Part shown: positions 1-11,000 of the stretch, one piece after another
How the letters are laid out: each line of letters opens with the position of its first letter
Numbering within the stretch: position 1 is the stretch's first letter
Assembly: GCF_029168945.1 (NCBI RefSeq)
Contig: NC_083606.1
Location: 124,001 to 188,000, forward strand
Length of the DNA: 64,000 nucleotides
From: Cannabis sativa
Lineage: Eukaryota > Streptophyta > Magnoliopsida > Rosales > Cannabaceae
Direction of reading: 5' to 3'
Position numbers and translations under genes: made by a program
The notes under the pieces: generated by a model
Told to the model about the DNA's origin: nothing
The model's input: the letters and a program-made list of their open reading frames with translations, nothing else
Database searches by the model: none

Positions 1-2812
1 ACATCTTTCTTCCGAGTGTCACGCCAACAACAACGCCAACGCCAACGCTGCCTCCTCTGATGCAGCCCCTTCTTCATCGTCCCCTCCATCATCTACACCT
101 CCTAGGGTCTACGGCTGCGTTATCGGAGTCCAGAGAGGCCGTACCGTCGAGATCTTCAATAGCTTCGAGCTTCTCTACGATTCCACCACTAATTCCCTCG
201 ACCGTGCTTTCCTCGAGAAGAAGCAAGAACTCTGTTCAGTGCCTTTCTTCTTCTTCTCATATTCTATTAGTATAATCGTAGGGTTTTGCTGATTTTTTTT
301 CGTTTTTGTTTTTATCAGATAAGAAGGTTTTCCCTAACTTTTACGTACTTGGTTGGTACTCCACTGGAAGTGATGCTCAGGAATCAGACATGAACATTCA
401 TAAAGCTGTAAGTCAATTTCTGTTATATCTCTATCTGTAAAGCTAAGCTTAGCTAACCCTTAAATTCAATAATTTTACTGGGAACGTTTTTGGGTTGAAA
501 CAGTTGATGGATATTAATGAAAGCCCTCTTTATGTTCTCCTCAATCCATCGATCAACCATGCTCAAAAGGATCTTCCAGTTACCATTTTTGAGAGTGGTA
601 TGTCACTCACCTTCTTTTGCCTTACAGCTTATATTTATTTACTCAATCATTGTATTTACAGGATCAGGGGACCTACATTTTCCCCTATAAGCATTTTTCT
701 TCGAAATTGTCTTTAATTTTGTGGATTTGTTCATGTTTATTCCTTATTTAGTTTAAGTAGCTCTATAGAAACTCTGTCTATTAACTTTGTTACTTCTTTT
801 TCTGTGTGCAAACTCTAGAGCTGCATGTCATAGATGGGATTCCACAACTAATTTTTGTTCGTTCAAGCTATACTATTGAGGTTAGACACTAGTATCTATG
901 GACTATTAACACTTTTAACTATTATTAATCAGAGTTACTTACACTTTCTTTTTTTGTTGTTGTTGTTGGACATGTTTTATAGACAGTAGAAGCAGAAAGA
1001 ATCTCAGTTGATCATGTTGCTCATCTTAAACCTTCGGATGGAGGTTCCGCTGCAACACAATGTGAGCCCTTCTTCATCCTCTCTTTACCCGTGTTGCCTA
1101 AAGATTTTGCTGGATTTATAATTTATCTTATTCTTTCTCCTAAAAATTATAAAAATATTGATCACTGATCACCCCAGCATAAGTAATTTTTTCCTTTTGT
1201 GTTTTGTTACTTTGTAAATTAATATAATTTAGTTGTTTGCAGTGGCTGCTCACCTTACAGGCACTCATAGTGCCATCAAAATGCTGAATAGCAGAATTAG
1301 AGTGCTACATCACTATCTTCTTTCGATGCAGAAAGGTATGAACAGACATTTAGTAGTAGACTGGATAGATATTTATCCTTAAATGTAAAAACGTGCAATG
1401 GTTAATGATCAATAATTTGAAGACTAGGGAAGTAAGAAATAAATAAAAGAGAAAATATATGATTTCAACACTTGGAAATTTAGAGCAAAAGTCTCAGATA
1501 GATTTCTGAGTTGAGTTAAAGAGTAGTACATAAAGGGAAATCTGTCATCAGCCCCCATATTTCAGTTAGTATTAACCAATACAGCTGCTAGTAGTTGTAT
1601 CTCTAACTCTAGCTATATCTCTTCTAGACTCTTTTCAACTCAACTACCCTGAGCTTGTCTTTGAACACTAGAAATTGTGCTTCTAAAAGTCCCTTAGTCA
1701 AAGTTCGCACTCAATCGGAAAACAAGCACGAATCTGCGAGTCCATTGGGTGACTGAATTTTCGATGATAACTAGAATATTTTTGGCATAAAATTTTTAAT
1801 CAAATTTGACTCAAGGTTTCAGTCGTTTGACAATTTCGGTCAGAGGATAGCTACTATTGACAATGCACTTTTTAATCTTCTTTACTTTTATTTGGATGTT
1901 TAGGTGAAATACCTTGTGAGAATTCACTGCTGAGACAAGTATCAAGTCTTCTGAGAAGGTTGCCAGCCATTGAATCTGGAAAGTTCTTGGATGATTTCTT
2001 GATGGTAAGTGCAGCGTGCTCATTTTCTAACATTCACTTGTATTTATAGCATATTTTCTACAATTTTGTGGAACATAAGAATTTTAATCACTTAAAACAA
2101 AAAGAATGTGGAACCTCTTGACTATGCCTTTATCAAAAATATGACATAATTGGTTATATAATAATGACTATATGTTCAGTTGCAATCTTACTGTCTCTAT
2201 ATATGAAAAAAAATAAAAAATATCCGGTCAATGTTGGAATGTCAAATAGATGAGATTTGTGAGTGTGATTAAGGAAGGGGGATTGTTGCTATTTGAAATC
2301 CTCGTTGCTTTCTAATAATTGGACAGAATAGATTGGAGGATAAGGTGATGATTACATGGTTTGAATTTGATTAAACGAAGAGGTCAAAGTTTCATTATGT
2401 TGCAATTTTCCTTTTCAATTTTAAATTAACATTGTAAAGTAGTGATGAATATAGTGAACCATATTCAATTAATAATCATCGTGTTATTGCTCACCTTGTC
2501 TCCTGTTATGCTGTTTTTTTTTCTTTTCTTAATAGGAATACAATGATACGTTGCTGATTACATACCTAGCCATGTTCACCAACTGCTCAAGGTAACTAAA
2601 CTCTTACATGTTTATCATTTTATTGTGGTAACATGTTGAGAGGCCTGAAGTGTGAGCAATTATGATAGCTAATGTTGCATAGTGATATTCTCATTATGTT
2701 TTTTGTTTTGTTTTGTTTTGTGTGATTTAGTGCAATGAATGAGCTAGTGGACAAATTCAACACTTCTTATGATCGGCATAGCAGAAGAGGTGGACGAACT
2801 GCTTTCTTCTGA
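1..2812 (+). CDS. CSN6: COP9 signalosome complex subunit 6 (5' end missing)
   Basis: Partial gene: the window opens inside exon 1. Nine exons with GT-AG introns keep frame: 2-233, 319-407, 504-597, 819-880, 983-1061, 1243-1335, 1904-2004, 2536-2591, 2731-2812 (TGA), giving the last 295 residues. CSN6 is a non-catalytic MPN-domain subunit of the nuclear COP9 signalosome, the complex that removes NEDD8 from cullins and so controls cullin-RING ubiquitin ligases. Seen here: RVYGCVIGVQRGRTVEIFNS, then VLGWYSTGSD where the catalytic relative CSN5 carries the metal-binding HxH (absent here, as expected for an MPN-minus protein), LLNPSINH, and the conserved C-terminus FNTSYDRHSRRGGRTAFF. The stretch before RVYGC is low-complexity (Asn/Ala/Ser/Pro), as in the variable loop of plant CSN6. 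The N-terminal part (about 40 residues in Arabidopsis) lies upstream. It converges on the RraA gene about 400 bp away. Confidence 0.95.
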
Positions 2813-3208
2813 TTGTTTGGTCTACTCTTCACCTGACTATCTCAGTGAGTTGGAATGGAATGGAGTGGAAGTAGTTTTTTTTACCTGGTGCTGTTGTTTG
2901 TTGAAATATACAACAAGGCTTTAGAGCAATTTGTTTAGAAAACAATAGAGTGAGAGTGAGAGATGGAAATTTGTATCTTTTTTTGTGTGTTTAACTTACT
3001 TAGCCATTTCTTACTGGTGGAAATGGAAAAAATGGAAATAGTATGTGGTTACTTCATGTTTTGATTAGAAAGTTTTAAAGAAAAGAGCAAAGCATTTGTA
3101 GCTATTATTATTAATATTATTATGATAAACCAAAAACAAAGAAAGAAAGAAACAAGCATTGTAGTCTATTCAATTGAATTCATAGACATACATGTGTTGA
3201 GTTTTGAA

Positions 3209-3712
3209 TTAAAGAGAGAGCTCAGTGTTGGAGATGAGAATGCCATCAGCATCAGCATACAACCACTCAGAATCCCTAAGAAAAACACCAGCAATATGAA
3301 GAGGAACATGCTTCTCACCAACACCTCTCTTGAAGGACTTAAGAGGATGAGAATTGAGAGCTCTAACACCAATATCACAACCATTGATCTCATCCACATC
3401 TCTGATACAACCATTGAGCACAATCCCAGACCAACCCATGTCATGAGCCAGCAGAGCCAGGTTGCCACCCAGCATCCCACAACGCAGGCTGCCCCCACCA
3501 TCGACCACCAGCACCCTCCCATCTCCTCTGGTCTCAAGTGCCTCCCTCACAAGGGTGTTGTCCTCAAACACCTTCACAGTCATTATGGGACCTGAGAATG
3601 ATCTCCTCTGTCCGTACATCTTGAACACTGGCTCCATGATTCTCACCTCACCACTTCCCACAAGCCCTGCGTTTGTGTCACATAGCTCAGCAGTTGCCAC
3701 CATCCCAGCCAT
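3209..3712 (-). CDS. RraA-like protein, putative 4-hydroxy-4-methyl-2-oxoglutarate aldolase
   Basis: Single-exon gene of 167 residues, the usual length of plant RraA-like proteins (about 166). The family folds like bacterial RraA (regulator of RNase E); plant members are annotated as class II HMG/CHA aldolases that cleave 4-hydroxy-4-methyl-2-oxoglutarate to pyruvate and can also decarboxylate oxaloacetate. Visible marks: N-terminal MAGMVATAELCDTN, VVDGGGSLRCGMLGGNLA (about 69-86), and GIVLNGCIRDVDEI (96-109) with the Arg104-Asp105 pair typical of the aldolase active site. No targeting peptide is evident. The start is the first ATG in frame and is followed directly by conserved sequence. Just upstream (3721-3782, on the + strand CTT/TTC runs) lies a GAA-rich microsatellite, probably in the 5' UTR. 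The true in vivo substrate is inferred from the family. Confidence 0.92.
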   Translation of the reverse strand: MAGMVATAELCDTNAGLVGSGEVRIMEPVFKMYGQRRSFSGPIMTVKVFEDNTLVREALETRGDGRVLVVDGGGSLRCGMLGGNLALLAHDMGWSGIVLNGCIRDVDEINGCDIGVRALNSHPLKSFKRGVGEKHVPLHIAGVFLRDSEWLYADADGILISNTELSL

Positions 3713-3720
3713 CTCTCAAA

Positions 3721-3782
3721 ATCACTTCTTCTTCTTCTTCTTCTGTTCTCAGTCAAGAGTTTCTTCTTCTTCTTCTTCTTTA
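3721..3782. repeat. TTC/CTT trinucleotide run upstream of the RraA gene
   Basis: Two runs of CTT/TTC separated by a short unique stretch, just 5' of the RraA-like start codon on the minus strand (read there as GAA repeats). Probably part of its 5' leader; GAA/CTT-rich leaders are common in plant genes. Confidence 0.7.
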
Positions 3783-3936
3783 TTGGCTTGTGTGCCCTCC
3801 TTTCCTCATCTCATTCATAGTCATCACCGCCTAACTATATCTATTTTATATTTATTTATCTTCAAACTTTTTTTCTAATTTCGACTAGTTTTTATGTCAT
3901 ACAACACTACCACGTCAGCATAAATATATAAAAAAA

Positions 3937-4352
3937 GAGAAATTTTATTTACACCCCAAAAAGTTTTAAAAGCACCCCATTTTAATATTTTTTATTTTAT
4001 ATAAAATTTATATTTTTAATTGTACTAATTTCTTTTAACTTTTTTCTTTCAATTCATATTCTTAAAAAATATACCTATCCAACAAAAATAAAGTGTATTT
4101 TAAATATTATGACAAAAAAATTAAAATAAAAAATTATGTGAAATTTTTTAAGAAAAAAATAAAAAAAAATACACATGACTTAGAAAAAATTATAAAAATG
4201 AAATCAAAATAAGTATTGAAATTAACATAAAATAATGTGAAGAAAAAATTTTAAAAAAATATTAAGATTAATTTTAAAAAATTATTTAAGTTTATATTTT
4301 TTTTAATAATGGGGTGTATTTATAAGTTTAAGGAGTGCAAATATCACTCCCC
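3937..4352. mobile_element. Probable MITE with imperfect terminal inverted repeats
   Basis: The left end (GAGAAATTTTATTTACACCC and on) pairs with the reverse complement of the right end (GGGGAGTGATATTTGCACTC and on); both arms carry CACCCCATT about 35 bases in. The interior is AT-rich and has no coding capacity. About 416 bp. No target duplication could be assigned, so the boundaries are approximate. Confidence 0.45.
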
Positions 4353-4959
4353 ATAAAAAAATTCTAACAAGTGTGATGGAAAAGTACGAAACTTTGCTGT
4401 GGAGTGAGAGCAAAGTACTATAATAACCTTACAAGTGACATTTTTCTTAATAAATTGTGCTACAAATTTGTGTATATGTATTTTTAGTTTATATTTTTTT
4501 TTTTTTGAAAGAAAAAAAAAATATAAATAAAATAAATAAATAGTATAATATTATATTTTTAGTTTATAAAATTAAATTTAAACAATTTAATAATGTCATT
4601 GATGCTATTTTTTAAAAAAAAAATTAAAGATAAATAAATAGTATAATATTATAATAAAATAAATAATAACACGTGAAACCATAAATATAATAAGGTGTTA
4701 TGTTAGTAGAGAATTTTTAATAGTAGGAGTATAAAAATAGTATAGAAGAGATAAAATAAGATATTATATTTTTGGATGATGTGAAGATTTTTAGCACCTT
4801 TTAAAAATGTTACCATTTTAAGGGGAGAAATATTTATAGTTGTCAAAATAAACACATCATCTTAAAATATTATTTTCTCTCTCATCCACGTAAGATTTGT
4901 TACAATTTCTTAAAAAAGATACTATGATGGTTGACAACTCTAAAAGTTGCCCTATACCT

Positions 4960-5215
4960 TATTCTAACCTACAAATAGAACATTATACCTTCATGCAAAG
5001 GGTTGAAAAATCATTTATGCTATCAAGAGCAAATATTTAGGGTTCTTCAGCTAGGGCAAAAACACTTGTGTAAGAATACTTTGAAATTTTTTTAGCTCAA
5101 TAATATTAACTCGTGGAATAAGGTTTATTAATGCCCCAACTACGTAAAAATCCTTATTTCTTCTTCTTTAATTTATTTCTTTCTTAAGCTTATTTATTTT
5201 ATAATCAGAATCTGA
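4960..5215 (+). mobile_element. Possible fragment of an LTR (3' end type)
   Basis: Contains AGGGTTCTTC..., CACTTGTGTAAGAATAC and then a segment around 5108-5150 reading CTCGTGGAATAAGG ... CCCAACTACGTAAAAATCC. This order (CGTGGA...AAGG..., ACGTAAA.TCC, then TTCTT runs) is familiar from the 3' part of many plant LTRs. No partner LTR, primer site or coding domain was found nearby, so this would be a solo-LTR remnant. Confidence 0.35.
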
Positions 5216-5292
5216 AAATCTCGGTAAACATTAAGTATTTTTTTTCACTCCAATGGTTAACACCCATTAAAAGATACTAACTAAAAGTATGA

Positions 5293-5466
5293 ATATTACT
5301 ATTAGGCACCATTAGTGTCTAGGACCACTTAAAGTTAGTGTCTTGCAATTAGTTAGCAATATTCTCTAAAAATTATTATCTTAAGTTATATGAGATACGA
5401 TATTTAATTACACCAATAACAATATGATACTGAAGAAGATGCTACGCACCACTAGTGCTTTTAATA
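5293..5466 (+). mobile_element. Mutator-like MITE, family A, degenerate copy
   Basis: Matches the well-preserved copy at 29025-29208 in order and orientation: ATTACTATTAGGCACCATTA at the left, TTAGTTAGCAATATTCTCTA in the middle, then TTTAATTACACCAATA, and GCACCACTAGTGCTTTTAAT at the right. Non-coding. Confidence 0.6.
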
Positions 5467-6592
5467 TTTTTTTTCAAAAATATAAACATGTCATAAAGCA
5501 TTCCCAATAAAATATGCTTTTACTAAGTTTTTTACACAACTATAATTTTTTTTTTTGCTGCTGCAACTAAAAGTTTGTTTCAAAGCAGTCAAATATACCA
5601 ATACTCTCTTAACCATTTTGAACAATACCATATTTGAAGTGCTACTTTGGTGAATTCTTTACCTACCTAATCCCTATAACATAAGACAACTCGTTGATCC
5701 TTATTAAGTGAAACAATGAATATAGGCCAAAGTTTTTTCAGGTAAAATCTTAATTACTATTGGAAAAACAAGATAAATGTTAGAGCCTTTATCGTACATG
5801 CAATTTTGATATTGCTACTTTGGCAAATTGTAATTATGAAAATGTCACTGCTCATTCAGTAAAATCATGATTATTACTTTTGCTTTGCTTAGTCTTAGTG
5901 ATGAAGTGTTGAGAAAAGTAGTCTTCACAAATTAGTCATTAATTCAAATTAACAAGCATAATTAGTTCAAATTCAAACCAATAACTACTTATGTATAAGT
6001 AGTAAGGATATTTTTTTCTGCTGTATTAACGAACATAGTATTTTTTCTGCTGTATTGACTAATAGTATTTTGGCCATAACTCTCTTGATATTGCTCGGAA
6101 TTGGACGATTCAAGATGTTCTGAAAAGATAAAAGAGAGATCCAAAACTTTTATGTTTTGACTTTTTCCAAAATATAATCAGAAGATAGTCGAATTCAGGC
6201 TTGAAGGTTCAGCTTTATTTTCTTGCACAATTTTCTCTGTTTTAAATATCATCTTTTGGTGAGATATTTTTATCTTTTTTTCCATCTTTTTCCTCTAATA
6301 TTTTTCTAATCTTATTTTATTTTAAATCTGCAAAAATAAAAAATAACAAGCCTAAAAATGCTCCAAACACGATTAAAACTTAATTAAAAATATACTAAAC
6401 TTAATCTAAAATTAATACTAAAAATAACCTAACAATTATATTTTATTTTTTTTAAATTGTTCGGGTGAAAATTTACTGGATAAATACTTGCTAAATTTAA
6501 AAAGTAAATATTCTTCAATCCACCATGAAATCTCCTTCTAACTCTTCATTTGCAAGGTAATTCTTATTTAGAGAAACAAAACACATGAAAAC

Positions 6593-7839
6593 TGTTGGAT
6601 AAATTCCCATACTATTGTCCCATAAATAAAGTTACAAGGAAAATAAAATAGACCTCTTTATAAAGCCTCAACAGACCATTATAACTCATAGAGTTGTCGG
6701 TTCTGTTTTCCTAGGCTTAGGTCTTTTATTTCTTTACAATAAAAGGAAGCAAATAAATATCTCAAGACTCTAACAAACTCTCAGCTATTCAAGGAAAAAT
6801 ATCTCAACAGAATATAGTTATTTCTCAGTTCCAACAACACAGCCAGCAACAACAAAAACATTATAAATAAGTGGTTCAACCTTCCACTTTGTACAACACA
6901 CCATTTCGGCCAAGCAGAAAAAAGGAGCAACCTTTTTTGTTTTCTTTGTGTAACCCACCTCAGAAACAAGAGAGAAAAATAGAGAGAGTTAGTGAGAAAA
7001 AATTGTATGAACAATACCAGAAAAATAAAGAGAGAAAAGAGAGAAAAGAGCAAAGAGATTACCAGCTGACTTTGTAGCTTGGAGTCTCCAAAATCCTTGT
7101 AATCGGTTTGGACTTGCATAGTGAAGAATCAAGCGTCTTTGAGGGAAGCTTGACGGAGATGTACTCTTGATTTCAAGGGGAACTCCGAGATCAAACTTTG
7201 TTGTGTTCTCCTTTATTTTTCTGTAGTGTTTTCGGGTTTTCTTTTCTATAACCAACAAAGATCATTTTAGATCTTTGTTGTTACTATTTTTGGGTTGTAT
7301 TTGTGTGGTTGTGTTGCAGGTTTTTGAAGAGATAAAAGGGTTGCCATGAAAGCTACAACCGTAGCTTGAAGGAGAAGAAGAATAAAGCTCGGTTGGGGAG
7401 TGTCACAGCAAGAAAGAAAGGAAGAAAAGAAGAGGTCTCGGCTGGGCTGTAGCAAGAAGAAAAGAAGGAAAGGAAGGGGACTTGGCTGCTGCACTTTGCA
7501 GAAACTCAGCTGGGATTTTTGGTTGCTGTTCAAAGAAAATAGAAGAAGAAGAGGAGAAGGATAATAGGGCCGGCTGTGGAAAGTAATTGTGGCACTAGGG
7601 TTTTCTTTGAACAAAGAAAATAAGCTTTTATATGGTCATTAATGGCAGAAGTGTAAATAAAAGCAAATCTGGCTTTTCAAAAGGGCATCAGATTTTTTTT
7701 AAAAAGGGCATATCCTGATTGGTAAAGGGAATATTCCCTTTGTGATCCGCACCAAGAAAAAGGACGGTTTGGCCCCTCTGTTTTGAACGTTGGTATTGTG
7801 TGTAGGGGGCATTTTCGGAATGCCAGCTCATTTCCTACA
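6593..7839 (+). repeat. 5' LTR of copia element
   Basis: Starts TGTTGGATAAATTCCC and ends CTACA directly before the primer-binding site. It carries a TATAAA box at 6659-6664, about 65 bases inside. Length about 1.25 kb. The start is judged from the TGTTGG consensus and position only, because no second LTR copy exists in the window for comparison. Confidence 0.6.
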
Positions 7840-7840
7840 G

Positions 7841-7858
7841 TGGTATCAGAGCTCGGGG
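7841..7858 (+). other. Primer-binding site (initiator tRNA-Met type)
   Basis: TGGTATCAGAGCTCGGGG lies one base after the putative 5' LTR end and matches the 3' end of plant initiator tRNA-Met, the usual primer of Ty1/copia retrotransposons. It is a primer site, not a tRNA gene. Confidence 0.85.
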
Positions 7859-8030
7859 AAGCAAGAAGATTCAACAACACCTGGAAACAACGTCAAGAAA
7901 CAAGCAAGATCATCAAAACATTGAAGAAGCAAAATCTGAAATTATCAAGAAGTTGATAAAAAGGAAAACTCTAACCTAAACTTTGTCTTGTTACATTCTT
8001 ACTTTTATTATCTTGTTATAACAATTAAAC

Positions 8031-11000
8031 ATGAGTAATATTAGAGTAGATGTTGACAAGTTTGATGGATCGGGGGACTATAGGATTTGGAGGAAGAAGA
8101 TTAGAGCTCTTCTTGCTCATAACAAATTACTTAGGGTTCTTAGTGAACCTATAGAATGGCCAGAAAATACTTCTAAATCTACACAAGAAGAACTTCTTGA
8201 AACTGCTACTGGTTTAATCATTTTTAACTTGTCTGATGCTATTATCAGGTTAGTTGATAAAGAAGATACACCAGCAAAAATATGGAAAAAGCTTGAAGAT
8301 CAATTTCAAAAGAAATCTTTAATCAATAAGATCTTTCTTAAAGAAAGGATCTTTGGTTTCAAGATGAGCACTAGCAAGACTCTTGATGAAAACCTAGATG
8401 AATTTCTAAGGTTACATATTGAATTGGCTAATTCTGGTGAAAATGAGGCTTTAAGTGATGAGAACCAAGCCATCATCATCTTAAACTCTTTACCTGAATC
8501 CTACAAAGAAGTGAAGAATGCCATTAAATATGGTAGGACAGAAATTACTTTAGAAGAAGTAATTTCAGCCTTGAAGTCAAAAGACTTGGAGATCAAGAAT
8601 GAGAAGCATGGAGGTTCTAATGGAGAAGTAAACTTCAGTGGAGGGAGACCCAATCAAAGAAAACATGGACACTACAAGAGTAAAAGTCACAGCAGAGATC
8701 ACCACAAAGGAAAGAGTCACAACAAGGGAAGATCAAACTCAAAAGAACCAACTGATCCTACGGGATGCTACAACTGTGGCAAGCCAGGGCATTTCAAGAG
8801 AGATTGCTATTTTCTAAACAAAGGCAAACCAAATAAATATAAAGGACAGGGAGAAAATTCTAACTCTAAACCTAATTTTCATAAAAATAACCAAGCTAAT
8901 TATGGTGATGGTTATGAGAGTGTTGATAGTGGTGAAGTATACATTGCTGCATCATCTTTTAAAGATGATTGGATTTTAGATTCAGGTTGTACTTTTCATA
9001 TGACTAATGACAAGAGTTATATGTTTGATTATAGGGAATCTAAAGGAGGAAAAGTAATCCTTGGAAACAATCAGACTTGTGAGATTAAAGGCTCGGGATC
9101 TGTCAGATTTAAAATGTATGATGGGATAGTAAGAACCCTAACAGCAGTGAGGTATGTGCCTAATCTTTCTAGAAATTTAATTTCTATTAGTGTGCTTGAT
9201 GATTTGGGTGTTGTGAGTAAGGTAGAGGCAGGTCATATGAAGCTTAGTAGAGGAGCATTAACAATCATGAAAGGAATCAAAAATGGTGGACTTTACTACC
9301 TACAAGGCTCTCCTATTTCAAGCTGTAATATTACAACTCACAACGACAAAGAAGAAGAGATAGCTACTCTATGGCACAGAAGATTAGGGCATATAAGTGA
9401 GCGAGGCTTGCAACTCATGAGTGAGCAACAACTGTTGGGTAAGGATAAAGTGAGTAAACTAGACTTTTGTGAACATTGCATACTTGGAAAGCATCACAGA
9501 TTAAAGTTCACAGCAGGTACTCACAACTCTAAAAGAATACTTGAGTATGTACATTCTGATTTATGGGGTCCAGAAAAAATCAGCACTCATGGTGGTTGTT
9601 CTTATTTTTTATCTATAGTAGATGATTATTCTAGGAAAGTATGGATACATCTACTTAAGAATAAAAATGATGCTTTTACAAAATTCAAACATTGGAAATT
9701 ATTGGTTGAGAACTTAACTAATGAAAAGCTGAAAACTTTAAGAACTGATAATGGTTTGGAATTTTGTAACAATGAATTTGACCTCTATTGTAAAGAAAAT
9801 GGCTTGCAGCGACATAGAACAGTGAGGATTACACCTCAGCAAAACGGGGTGGCTGAAAGAATGAACCGCACCATACTAAACAAAGTAAGGTGTATGCTAC
9901 TTCAGTCAGGATTATCTCAAGGGTTTTGGGGAGAAGCTGCCTTGACAGCAGTTCAGTTAATAAATAGAAGCCCATCAAGAGCAATTGAAGGTAAAACTCC
10001 CGAGGAGAAATGGTCAGGTAAACAACCAAACCTTTCTCATTTGAAAGTTTTTGGATGTGCAGCTTATGCACATCAAAGCATAGGAAAACTTGAACCTAGG
10101 GCTTTAAAGTGTGTTTTCTTAGGGTACCCCGAATGGGTAAAAGGGTATAGACTTTGGGTAAAGGAAAAAGGGGGATTTAAAACTATGAATAGTAGAGATG
10201 TTATATTCCAAGAAAATATTTTTCCTTGTTTACCTAATGAAAAGTCTAGTGTAGGAATGGAAGATACTAACCCTGCAGGTACAAACCTAGAAGTTAAAAC
10301 TGGTTCTAATCAGGTGGAACAAAATGAAGACACACCGGGAATGGTTCAGGTGGAACCTAACCAAAGCCAGCAGCCCATTAACAATGGTCAAGGGGGAGGA
10401 ACTGATGCTCATCAAGAGATCAGGGATGAAGACACCGAAGAAGACCTTACAAACTATCAGTTGACAAGGGACAGATCTAAGAGGACTCCGAAGCCTAATC
10501 AGAAATTCAGCTACAACATTTGGAGTGAAGAATTGGCTTATGCTCTTCTAACAGATTTGGAAATGGATGATATGGAACCCAAGACTTATAGTGAGGCAGT
10601 AAATGGAAAGAATTCTAAGGAGTGGAATAAGGCCATGGATGATGAGATGGGATCTCTCAAGAAGAATAAGACTTGGGTTGTGGTACCAAAACCCGAGGGT
10701 AAAAGCATTGTGTCTTGTAAGTGGTTGTTCAAGCACAAGGAAGGAAGATCTAAAGGTGAGCCTATAAGGTTCAAGGCTAGGCTAGTGGCTAAAGGTTTCA
10801 CACAAAAGGAAGGTATTGACTTCAATGATATTTTCTCTCCAGTGGTGAAGTATAAAACGATTAGAGTGGTCCTAAGCTTAGCTACTCAGTTTGACATGGA
10901 GATAGATCAGATGGATGTTACCACTGCCTTTCTCCATGGGGAATTGGAAGAAGAAATATACATGACCCAACCAGAAGGGTATGTAGAGAAGGGAAAACCT

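Larger units (their letters stand above)
4353..6592. other. AT-rich intergenic DNA with repeat relics
   Basis: No supported gene. It holds poly-A/T tracts, an LTR-like relic near 5.0-5.2 kb, and a MITE copy at 5293-5466 (listed separately). The remainder shows no recognisable structure. Confidence 0.6.

Noticed and set aside
3166..3595. Open frames overlapping the RraA-like gene on both strands
   Set aside because: They are other-frame shadows of a conserved coding sequence.
7267..7614. 115-residue minus-strand frame in the copia LTR
   Set aside because: Lies entirely within the LTR, antisense to the element, low complexity (Leu/Ser/Phe), no domain.
7841..7858. tRNA-like TGGTATCAGAGC sequence as a tRNA gene
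   Set aside because: Only the 12-18 bases complementary to the tRNA 3' end are present, directly after an LTR; it is a primer-binding site.
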